Origin: Deltaproteobacteria bacterium | Lineage (GTDB): Bacteria; Desulfobacterota; Desulfobacteria; Desulfobacterales; B30-G6 | DNA: 53,041 nucleotides | Assembly (NCBI GenBank): GCA_022340465.1 | Contig: JAJDNW010000034.1 | Span: forward strand, 1-53,041 | Direction: 5' to 3' | In this document: positions 8,517 to 16,059 of the stretch, in pieces | Layout: the number at the start of each line of letters is the position of its first letter | Position numbering within the stretch: the stretch's first letter is position 1 | The notes under the pieces: generated by a model | Seen by the model: only the letters and a program-made list of their open reading frames with translations | Told to the model about the DNA's origin: nothing | The model's database searches: none | Program-made: the position numbers and the translations under genes

Positions 8517-8759
8517 ATGGCGCTCACACTGACCTGCCCGATATGCGGTAAACGCAACGGCTACGAATTCAGGTACGGCGGTGAGGACAAGGGACCGCAA
8601 CCCGACGATTTCGGGCTTTCTCCGGAAGCGTGGTGTGAATATGTGCACATGAACCGCTGTGTCGCCGGCGTTCAAAAGGAATGGTGGTGCCACAAGGACG
8701 GGTGCGGCATCTGGTTCACCACTCAGCGGGACACACGTATTAATCTTGAAGTGGAATAA
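8517..8759 (+). CDS. soxD: Sarcosine oxidase delta subunit
   Basis: This 80-residue protein has the small SoxD zinc-fold. CPIC near the N-terminus (Cys 8 and 11) and HKDGC (H-x3-C) near the C-terminus supply the expected three Cys and one His zinc ligands. EFRYGGE and GCGIWF followed by RDT are family signatures. SoxD is structural, helping assemble the heterotetramer. AAGGAGG lies about 9 bases upstream of the ATG. A perfect hairpin starts at its stop codon. Confidence 0.92.
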   Translation: MALTLTCPICGKRNGYEFRYGGEDKGPQPDDFGLSPEAWCEYVHMNRCVAGVQKEWWCHKDGCGIWFTTQRDTRINLEVE

Positions 8760-8778
8760 AATCGTGTGCCACGATTTT
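8758..8778 (+). terminator. Perfect 9-bp hairpin at the soxD stop codon
   Basis: AAAATCGTG, a 3-base loop and CACGATTTT form a complete stem beginning inside the soxD TAA. The right arm ends in four T. It is too short a U-tract for confident termination. A partial terminator or mRNA-stability hairpin that tunes subunit ratios is possible. Bases 8779-8891 otherwise show nothing notable before soxA. Confidence 0.4.
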
Positions 8779-8891
8779 ATGAAACGCGACTACGTCGCTA
8801 TTTTACATAAGTAAAAAATTTTCTATCCCTGCAACACATTTGATTTGCGTAGACAAGTAGCGGGGAGCTAAAAGTCATCGGAGGCCAGAAA

Positions 8892-11807
8892 ATGAGCAGG
8901 CTCCAACACCAGCCGACGGTGAGGGTCGACACCGGCCGGCCCCTCACGTTTACTTATAAAAAGAAAACCTTCACCGGCTTCGAGGGCGACACGGTTGCCT
9001 CCGCTCTTTTTGCCAACGGCATCCGCATCTATTCCCGCAGCCTTAAATATCATCGCCCGCGGGGCCTGTACAGCCTGGACGGCGAATGCAGCAACACCTG
9101 CATGGCGGTAAACGGCATCCCCAACGTCAACACCGAAAAGACGCTTTTGAAAAACGGGATGCACGTAAAAGCGCAGAACGTCAAAGGATCCCCGGAGCTG
9201 GATGCAATGGGCTTCATGGACAGCCTCGACCGCGCCATGCCGGCCGGCTTTTACTACCGCACCATGCACAAGCCCGCCCGCATCTGGCCCATCGCCCTCA
9301 AGCAGGTGCGCAAGGCGGCCGGTTTAGGCAAAATCGAACCGGGCTTCCAGATGCCCGGAACATACGACGAGATTTTTCCCACTACCGATGTGTGTGTCAT
9401 CGGCGGTGGCCCGGCCGGAATGGCGGCCGCGCTTGCAGCCGCGGAAAGCGGCTTGCGGGTCATTCTCCTGGAAGCCAGGCCTTTTCTCGGCGGCTGTTTC
9501 GACTACCGGCTGACAGCGTTCGACAACGACCTTTCCCTTTTCGAAAAGGCCCGTGAACTGGAGTCGCGCCTTAAGGCCATGCCCGACATCCGTGTGTTCA
9601 AACACACCGCCATGGTGGGCGCCTACAGCAACCACCTGATCACCGCTTTTCAAAAAGGAGGTGAAAGCGACCCCTTCGATGAGCGCTATATCGAAATCCG
9701 CGCCAACAGCGTTGTCGTGGCCACCGGCTGCATCGAACGCCCCCTGCTGTTTGAGAACAACGAGCGCCCCGGCGTCATGCAAATCGGCTGCGCACACCGC
9801 ATGGCCAACACCTACGGCATCCTGCCGGGTAAAAGCGCGGTTTTCAGCATCGCGCACGATATGGGGCTGGAAGCGGCCATCGATCTTTGCGACGCCGGCG
9901 TCGACGTGGCCGCCGTTGCAGATATTCGGGAGGGCACGCCCAACGCCGGACTGGCCTCCGCCCTGGAAGAAAGGGACATCCCCCTCTTGAGGGGCTGGGT
10001 TGCCACCGAAGCCCATGGCGGCCCCCTGAAGGCGGTGGACCTGTCCACGCTGCAGGGCACCTTCAAAAAAACGGTTGCTTGCGACCTTCTGGTGGCCTCG
10101 GCCGGCATGACGCCGGTGACCGGCCCCCTGGCCCTGGCACAGGCCGAACTTTCCTTCGACCACCAAACCGGTTTTTTCCTGCCGCGGAAGCTGCCGGAGG
10201 GACTCTTTGCCGCGGGGCGTCTTTTGGGATTGAACGATCCCCTGGCAATCGAAGCGTCAGGCAGGGCGGCCGGACTCGCGGCAGCATCATCCTGCGGCAG
10301 GGATACTGAGGCCGCATTGACCGCTGCACGGGAAACGATGGAAAACCTTCCCGCAGCGGACCGGGGCTGCCGGCTTGTCATGGCTCCCGTAAAGGGGCGC
10401 AAGGCTTTCATCTGCTTCGATGAGGACACGACCGTCAAAAACATCAAGCAGGCCCTCGCCATGGGCTTCGATGCCACCGAACTGATCAAACGCTTTACGG
10501 CCGCAGGCACCGGCCCCGGTCAGAGCGGCATCCCCGGCCACAACCTGCCGCTGCTGGTCGCCCAGTACCATGCCGGCCACGGCGCCGTCACCCGGCCAAC
10601 GACCATGCGGGCGCCCCTGGCCCCGACGCTGATGGCCACGTACGCCGGGACCAATCACGATATGAGCAAACGCACCCCCATGCACGCAGACCAGGAAAGG
10701 GACGGCGGCATTATGCGCAGGGTCGGCGTGTGGAACCGGGCCAGGTACTTTTCCGACGATTTTTCCTGCCGGCAGGAAGTCGAAAATGTCCGCACCAATG
10801 TCGGTATGTTGGACGCCACCACGCTGGGGAAATTCCGGATTTTCGGCCCGGACGCCCTCAAGGCGCTGCAGCGGGTCTACGTCGGCGACATGTCCAAAAT
10901 CGCCCCCGGCAAAATCAAGTACTCCGCCATGTGCAACCAGGACGGCTGCATCATCGATGACGGTGTGGTCGTCAAAACGGGAGAGAACGATTACTACCTT
11001 ACGACCTCCACCGCCAGGGCAGGCGACACCGTGGCATGGTTCCGCTACCACACCCGCTACGACGGTTGGGATTTCAACCTGGTGAACCTCACCGACGCAT
11101 TCGGCGTCATCAACCTCGCCGGCCCGAAGGCCCGGGAGGTCCTGTCGGCCATAACCGACGCCGACATTTCCAATGACGCCTTCCCGTTCGCCGCCTACCG
11201 TGAATTGGAGGTGCTGGAAGGCATCCCGGTGCGGGCCATGCGGCTCGGCTTTGTGGGCGAACTTTCATACGAACTGCACATTCCGAGTTCTTGGATGCAG
11301 GCCGTGTGGCGCGCCCTGGCCGAGGCCGGCAAGCCCCTCGGCATCGCCAACTTCGGATTGGAGGCCCAGAATATTCTCAGAATGGAGAAGGGGCACCTGA
11401 TCATCGGTTCGGAGTCCGATCAGCGCACCACCCTGCACGACGTCGGACTCGGTTTCCTCTGGGACCGGGGCAAACCGGCTGCGGAAACCGTCGGCGCCGT
11501 GGCCCTGCAGCAGACAGAGAACCAGAAGAAACGCCTGAAGCTCACCGGTTTCAAAATGAAAGACACAGCGACCCCGCCCAAGGACGGCTCCATCATCGTC
11601 GACGAGCGCATTCGCGGGCATGTCTGCATCGCACGCTACAGTCATACGCTGAAAGAAGTCGTCGGTATGGCCCTGGTGGAAGACCCTTTGAATGCCGCCG
11701 GAACCGAGATTTCCATCTACGAAGACGAGTGCCAGGGGCAGTTGATCAGTGCAACCGTGATGCCGATGCCCTTTTACGACCCGGAGGGGGTGAGGTTGCG
11801 AAGCTGA
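8892..11807 (+). CDS. soxA: Sarcosine oxidase alpha subunit
   Basis: This 971-residue subunit is full length for the family. The N-terminal Fer2_4-like domain (about 1-100) contains GECSNTCMAVNG. A pyridine-nucleotide/FAD-type Rossmann domain follows (VCVIGGGPAGMAAALAAAESG, from about 167), then its second half to about 470. The C-terminal GcvT-like domain (about 590-960) is expected to transfer the methyl-derived formaldehyde unit to tetrahydrofolate, giving methylene-THF. In studied enzymes the alpha subunit binds NAD+ and THF. In an anaerobe the methylene-THF would feed a C1 pathway. The ATG has GGAGG nearby upstream. Confidence 0.93.
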   Translation: MSRLQHQPTVRVDTGRPLTFTYKKKTFTGFEGDTVASALFANGIRIYSRSLKYHRPRGLYSLDGECSNTCMAVNGIPNVNTEKTLLKNGMHVKAQNVKGSPELDAMGFMDSLDRAMPAGFYYRTMHKPARIWPIALKQVRKAAGLGKIEPGFQMPGTYDEIFPTTDVCVIGGGPAGMAAALAAAESGLRVILLEARPFLGGCFDYRLTAFDNDLSLFEKARELESRLKAMPDIRVFKHTAMVGAYSNHLITAFQKGGESDPFDERYIEIRANSVVVATGCIERPLLFENNERPGVMQIGCAHRMANTYGILPGKSAVFSIAHDMGLEAAIDLCDAGVDVAAVADIREGTPNAGLASALEERDIPLLRGWVATEAHGGPLKAVDLSTLQGTFKKTVACDLLVASAGMTPVTGPLALAQAELSFDHQTGFFLPRKLPEGLFAAGRLLGLNDPLAIEASGRAAGLAAASSCGRDTEAALTAARETMENLPAADRGCRLVMAPVKGRKAFICFDEDTTVKNIKQALAMGFDATELIKRFTAAGTGPGQSGIPGHNLPLLVAQYHAGHGAVTRPTTMRAPLAPTLMATYAGTNHDMSKRTPMHADQERDGGIMRRVGVWNRARYFSDDFSCRQEVENVRTNVGMLDATTLGKFRIFGPDALKALQRVYVGDMSKIAPGKIKYSAMCNQDGCIIDDGVVVKTGENDYYLTTSTARAGDTVAWFRYHTRYDGWDFNLVNLTDAFGVINLAGPKAREVLSAITDADISNDAFPFAAYRELEVLEGIPVRAMRLGFVGELSYELHIPSSWMQAVWRALAEAGKPLGIANFGLEAQNILRMEKGHLIIGSESDQRTTLHDVGLGFLWDRGKPAAETVGAVALQQTENQKKRLKLTGFKMKDTATPPKDGSIIVDERIRGHVCIARYSHTLKEVVGMALVEDPLNAAGTEISIYEDECQGQLISATVMPMPFYDPEGVRLRS

Positions 11808-11859
11808 AGCTCGGGAGCTGCCATTGGGCAGGTTACCAGGCAGATTGTATTGCGAGATG

Positions 11860-11938
11860 AATAATCAATGCCCAAGTCAAAGCAACCAGTATAACGCATT
11901 TGAAATATTGATAACTGGACATTGCGTATTGATTATTT
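11860..11938. repeat. Long imperfect palindrome in the soxA-soxG spacer
   Basis: AATAATCAAT (from 11860) recurs inverted as ATTGATTATT (ending near 11938), with further partial pairing inside it. A nested inverted pair, CCAGTATAAC and GATAACTGG, lies at the centre. The 183-base gap has no gene. The structure would fold into one long hairpin in the mRNA between the alpha and gamma subunit genes. Confidence 0.5.
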
Positions 11939-11990
11939 GGATATTAAATTCCGCTTTGGACGGATTTATTCAGGCAGCGAGGTATTACTG

Positions 11991-12632
11991 ATGATCGATA
12001 TGGAGAGACTGTCTCCGGTGATTTTTCCGCGGGAAGCCATGCAGGTGGAAACACAGAACCACTGGCGTGTCATTATGGAATACGAATCCGAAGGTCCCGG
12101 CCCCTGGGTCATCGACCTAAGCCACCGGCCCCGCTGGGATGTTCAGGGCAGCCGGTTGTCCGACATTAAACCGCTGGGCCTGGACATACCCGAGACGCCC
12201 GGTCAATGCCGGTTTGAAAAAGGTGCTCTGGTCAACCGCATGAACCGCACCCAGGCTTCCGTGTGGCAGATCGCGGGTGCAAGCGCCGAGATGCCCGCTG
12301 AAACCGCCTTCACCGAAACAACGGACGCGACCCTGTTCCTGGCGCTCGTGGGCAGAGAGGTTTTTTCGATCGCCGAAAAATTGTCGGCCATCGACTTCCT
12401 CGATCCTTCGCTTGCGGCCCCCGCATTGATTCAGGCACCTTTTTCCCACGTGCCCTGCCAGATCGTTCTCGCGGAAAAAGCCGGAAACATGCCGGGAATT
12501 CTTTTGACCTGCTCGAGGGGGTACGCCGGGGACATGGTTGCGGCGATCATGCACGCCGGGCGTGAATTCAGCCTGAAACCGGCCGGCAGCAACGCTTTCG
12601 AAAACTGGGTTGACACCACTCTACAGCCATAA
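11991..12632 (+). CDS. soxG: Sarcosine oxidase gamma subunit
   Basis: This 213-residue protein has the SoxG/GcvT-like fold pattern. Its closing segments RGYAGDMVAAIMHAGREF and NAFENWVD are weakly conserved, as usual for this subunit. Identification rests partly on position after soxB-D-A. I chose the ATG at 11991 because GAGG (11979-11982) is 8 bases upstream; the frame is open from 11922, but that part is inside the palindromic spacer. It is required for assembly of the heterotetramer and has no known separate activity. Confidence 0.82.
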   Translation: MIDMERLSPVIFPREAMQVETQNHWRVIMEYESEGPGPWVIDLSHRPRWDVQGSRLSDIKPLGLDIPETPGQCRFEKGALVNRMNRTQASVWQIAGASAEMPAETAFTETTDATLFLALVGREVFSIAEKLSAIDFLDPSLAAPALIQAPFSHVPCQIVLAEKAGNMPGILLTCSRGYAGDMVAAIMHAGREFSLKPAGSNAFENWVDTTLQP

Positions 12633-12646
12633 AAGGGGGAAAGATC

Positions 12647-13987
12647 ATGACGAAAAAATACGATGCAATCATTATCGGGGCGGGTGTTATCGGTTGCCCC
12701 ATCGGCTATGAACTGGCCAAAATGGGATACAAAACGCTCAACGTGGACAAGCTGTCCGATGCCGGAGAGGGGTCCACCGCAGCCTCCTGTGCCATTGTCC
12801 GCGCCCATTACTCCACCGTGGACGGCGTGGCCATGGCCTACGAAGGGTTCAAGTACTGGCTGGAATGGGAAAACTACCTCGGGAACGTCCAGGACGAAAA
12901 AGGCCTGGCTAAATACATGAACACGGGCTCCCTTCTGATAAAATCCCAGGGGCACGACTGGCAAAAGGTCAAAAACAACTACGATGTCGTCGGCGTCCAA
13001 TACGAAGAATGGGATGTCGCCAAAATCAAAGAAATGGTCCCCGTGTACGACATGCACGAGTTCTGGCCGGTGAAGCGCCCGGAGGATCCCGATTTTTTCA
13101 AGGAACCCGAAAGGATGCTAGAGGGAGCCCTGTTCTGTCCGGAAGGCGGCTACATGAGCGATCCTGCGCTCTCGGCCCACAACATCATGCGGGCGGCCGA
13201 GGCCAGGGGCGCCGAGTTTATATTCCAGGCCGAAGTCGCGGCCGTACGCAGTGAAAACAACCGGGTCCTGGGCATCACCCTGAAGGACGGAACGCAAATC
13301 GATGCACCGGTCGTGGTGAACGTGGGTGGGCCGCACTCCCACAAAATCAATCAAATGGCCGAGGGCGTTTACGAGGGATGCAATATCAAAACCAAGGCCC
13401 TGCGCCACGAGGTCATGCACTGCCCGTCACCGGAAGGGTACGACTACCTGAATGACGGCTACCACACGTCGGACGGTGACATCGGCTGCTACTACAGACC
13501 GGAGGCAGGCAACATGTTCTTGATCGGCAGCGAAGACCCTGACTGTGATCCCCAGGAATGGGTCGACCCGGACCTGTTCTACGCCGGCAAGGAATCGTCC
13601 TACAGACGCAACAACCAGCTGACCGCCGAGCAGTGGCAGGCCCAGACCTACCGCTGCGCCCGCCGCGTACCGGACATGGCCATCCCCAACCAGCCACGGG
13701 GCGTGTGCGACCTGTACGACTGCTCCGACGACTGGATCCCCATCTATGACAAATCGAGCATGCAGGGATTTTACATGGCCATCGGCTCCAGCGGCAACCA
13801 GTACAAAAATGCCCCCGTAGCGGGCGCCATGATGGCCGAACTGATCGACAAGTGTGAAAAGGGTCTCGACCATGACAAGGAACCCCTGCAGTACACCCTG
13901 CCCCATATCGGACGCCAGATCGACGTGGGTTTTTTCTCGCGAAACCGGGAGATCAACTACAACAGCAGTTTTTCCGTAAATGGATAA
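12647..13987 (+). CDS. FAD-dependent DAO-family amine/amino-acid oxidoreductase
   Basis: This 446-residue single-polypeptide protein has an N-terminal FAD site (DAIIIGAGVIGCPIGYELAKMG) and a STAASCAIVRAHY segment typical of sarcosine/dimethylglycine-type DAO enzymes. A C-terminal GFYMAIGSSGNQYKNAPVAGAMMAELI closes the FAD fold. It is not simply a second soxB, because it lacks the RHDAV motif. With etfB and etfA directly downstream it is a good candidate for a dehydrogenase that reduces ETF, for example acting on dimethylglycine, sarcosine or a related N-methyl amino acid. Substrate is inferred from context only. GGGGGA precedes the ATG. Confidence 0.85.
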   Translation: MTKKYDAIIIGAGVIGCPIGYELAKMGYKTLNVDKLSDAGEGSTAASCAIVRAHYSTVDGVAMAYEGFKYWLEWENYLGNVQDEKGLAKYMNTGSLLIKSQGHDWQKVKNNYDVVGVQYEEWDVAKIKEMVPVYDMHEFWPVKRPEDPDFFKEPERMLEGALFCPEGGYMSDPALSAHNIMRAAEARGAEFIFQAEVAAVRSENNRVLGITLKDGTQIDAPVVVNVGGPHSHKINQMAEGVYEGCNIKTKALRHEVMHCPSPEGYDYLNDGYHTSDGDIGCYYRPEAGNMFLIGSEDPDCDPQEWVDPDLFYAGKESSYRRNNQLTAEQWQAQTYRCARRVPDMAIPNQPRGVCDLYDCSDDWIPIYDKSSMQGFYMAIGSSGNQYKNAPVAGAMMAELIDKCEKGLDHDKEPLQYTLPHIGRQIDVGFFSRNREINYNSSFSVNG

Positions 13988-14033
13988 ATTTTAAAAGGCA
14001 ATGCTAAATGCCTTAAGAAAAAGACAAAATATA

Positions 14034-14112
14034 ATCACGAAAGCACGAAACCTTGAAAACACGAAACTACCTTTTCGCTTTTCGTGTTTTCAACGTTTCG
14101 TGATTTCGTGAT
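14034..14112. repeat. Long palindrome built of CACGAAA words
   Basis: A 34-base left arm (14034-14067) and right arm (14079-14112) match at 31 of 34 positions around an 11-base loop. Each arm repeats the word CACGAAA. A half-copy of the same vocabulary lies at 2216-2250. It separates the DAO gene from etfB. It looks like a dispersed palindromic element, not a terminator, since no U-tract follows. Confidence 0.7.
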
Positions 14113-14143
14113 GAAGGTTGTTCTGAAGCCAACCCGGCAGGTA

Positions 14144-14920
14144 ATGGATTTGAAAATATATGTTTGTGTCAAACACGTTCCGGACACAGCGGCAACGATC
14201 CGGGTGGGAACGGACGGGCGTATCGATGAAGACATCACCTTCATCATGAACCCCTATGACGAGAATGCCGTCGAAGAAGCCGTGCGCCTGAAAAAACAGG
14301 TAGGCGAGGCCGACGTCGTCGCCGTCACGCTTGGAAACGACACCGCCGAAGCCACGCTTAGATCGGCCATGGCCATGGGAGCGGACCGGGCGATCCTGGT
14401 CAGGTCCGCCGGGCGCCCCGACGGCATCACCACGGCCGGGGCGCTGTGCGCGGCCATTCGCCGGGACGGTCCTGCGGATCTCGTGTTCACAGGCCGGGAG
14501 TCCATCGATGCCGAAGGGTTTCAGACGATGTTTCGTTTGGGCGCCTGCCTGGACATGCCGGTAGCCTCCAACGTCGTCGCCTTTGCTCTGGAGAAAGGCA
14601 TGGTCAGGGTAACCTGCGAGATGGAAGCCGGCGACCGTGAAGATCTCGAACTGCCCATGCCCTGTGTTGTAGGGGCTGGCAAGGATCTGAACCAACCCGC
14701 CTATCCCAAGCTGCCCGATATCCTCAGGGCCAGAAAAAAGCCGGTAACCGTTGTGGATCAGGACCAACTCCAGGTACCGCCTTCGACGTCACGGGTCGAA
14801 ATGGTACGTCTCGAGACGACCGCTGAAGAACGGCATCCCAAACCGCTCGAGGGATCGGCGGACAAGATCGCCGACGCCATCGTGCGGATCCTTCGTGACG
14901 AAGCCAAGGTGTTGGAATAG
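14144..14920 (+). CDS. etfB: Electron transfer flavoprotein beta subunit
   Basis: This 258-residue protein shows EtfB signatures: IYVCVKHVPDTA at the N-terminus, EDITFIMNPYDENAVEEAVRLK, AMAMGADRAILV, FTGRESIDAE and a late CVVGAGKDLNQPAYPKLPDI. EtfB pairs with EtfA to carry two electrons from flavin dehydrogenases to a membrane acceptor. The frame is open back to 14084 but that part is within the palindrome, so I start at 14144. The ribosome site is weak (GGCAGG close to the ATG). etfA begins 4 bases after the stop. Confidence 0.93.
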   Translation: MDLKIYVCVKHVPDTAATIRVGTDGRIDEDITFIMNPYDENAVEEAVRLKKQVGEADVVAVTLGNDTAEATLRSAMAMGADRAILVRSAGRPDGITTAGALCAAIRRDGPADLVFTGRESIDAEGFQTMFRLGACLDMPVASNVVAFALEKGMVRVTCEMEAGDREDLELPMPCVVGAGKDLNQPAYPKLPDILRARKKPVTVVDQDQLQVPPSTSRVEMVRLETTAEERHPKPLEGSADKIADAIVRILRDEAKVLE

Positions 14921-14924
14921 CGAA

Positions 14925-15878
14925 ATGGATAAGACAGGCGTTCTCATAGAAATGCGCGACGGGAAACTGAAACCGTCCAACCTGGCCGTCTGTTCAGCCG
15001 CCTCCCGGGGCGACGGCGAATGCATCGCCCTGCTGCTCGACGATAACGAGAGCGCCGTTGGCGCAACCTTGCAGGACTACGGTGTGGACAGCGTCGTTAA
15101 AATAGAGGCCGACGACCGGGCCATTCCCTGGAATCCGGAAGCGTGGACCGCCGCTATCATGCAGGCCATGGCGCACTACGGTATCGCTACCCTGCTGGGG
15201 CTGGCCAGCGTCAAGGGCAAAATACTGCTGGCCGGAGTGGCCGCCGCTCTGGATGCCCCCCTGGTCATGGATTGCACCGCTGTAGACCTCGATCGGCACG
15301 CGGCCGTAAAACCCCAGTTCAGCGGGAAAGCCCTTGCCGAATTCGTGACCCACGGAGAGCGCCACATCTACGGCCTCCGCCCCAATGCCCTGCCGGCGGT
15401 TAAAGCCCCCCGCCAATCGAGAGTGGAAACCTTCCAGGCCACCATCGGCAGTTCCAGAACCACCGTTCTGAATGTTCGAAAAGGCGCTTCGGACCGTGTC
15501 GACCTGACCGAAGCGAACGTCATCATATCCGGGGGACGAGGCATGGCCAACGGGGACAACTTCGGCATCCTTCATGAATGTGCACGCCCCCTCTCGGCCG
15601 CCGTCGGTGCATCCAGGGTCGCCGTCGATGCCGGCTGGGTCAGCCACACCATGCAGGTCGGCCAGACCGGGAAGACCGTCACCCCCAAGGTGTACATCGC
15701 CTGCGGCATTTCCGGCTCCGTGCAGCATTTTGCCGGCATGAAAACCGCCGGCCTCATCATCGCTGTCAATACCGACCCCCAGGCCGCGATCATGCAGAAG
15801 TGCGATTATGCCGTCTGCGCCGACCTGTTCGACATCATCCCGGCGCTCACCCGAAAACTGCAAAAAACAGCAGATTAA
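14925..15878 (+). CDS. etfA: Electron transfer flavoprotein alpha subunit
   Basis: This 317-residue protein has an N-terminal nucleotide-binding half and the C-terminal FAD domain signature: IISGGRGMANGDNFGIL, GASRVAVDAGWV, QVGQTGKTVTPKVYIACGIS and a closing VNTDPQAAIMQKCDYAVCAD. It forms ETF with the preceding gene. Place in the operon between an FAD dehydrogenase and a CCG-domain membrane protein supports electron flow from dehydrogenases to the quinone pool. Start at 14925, 4 bases after etfB. Length is normal. Confidence 0.95.
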   Translation: MDKTGVLIEMRDGKLKPSNLAVCSAASRGDGECIALLLDDNESAVGATLQDYGVDSVVKIEADDRAIPWNPEAWTAAIMQAMAHYGIATLLGLASVKGKILLAGVAAALDAPLVMDCTAVDLDRHAAVKPQFSGKALAEFVTHGERHIYGLRPNALPAVKAPRQSRVETFQATIGSSRTTVLNVRKGASDRVDLTEANVIISGGRGMANGDNFGILHECARPLSAAVGASRVAVDAGWVSHTMQVGQTGKTVTPKVYIACGISGSVQHFAGMKTAGLIIAVNTDPQAAIMQKCDYAVCADLFDIIPALTRKLQKTAD

Positions 15879-15905
15879 CCGCCACATTCGATGAAGGTCT
15901 ATCCG

Positions 15906-15997
15906 AACCACAAAGGCACAAAGGACACAACGATTATTTTATCCTCCGCCGTATATCGATTTTATTTTTTCTTTGTGTCCTTTGTGTCTTTGTGGTT
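15906..15997. repeat. Palindrome of CACAAAGG words between etfA and the dgcB-like gene
   Basis: AACCACAAAGGCACAAAGGA (from 15906) extends to a 25-base arm that pairs with 15973-15997 at 24 of 25 positions, with a 42-base loop. The arms iterate CACAAAG, a different vocabulary from the 14034-14112 palindrome but the same design. Confidence 0.7.
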
Positions 15998-16059
15998 AAA
16001 AAAAATGATGGCAATTTCTCACCGGTAACAAAGAATTTCGATTGCGGTTGGAGGAAGCA

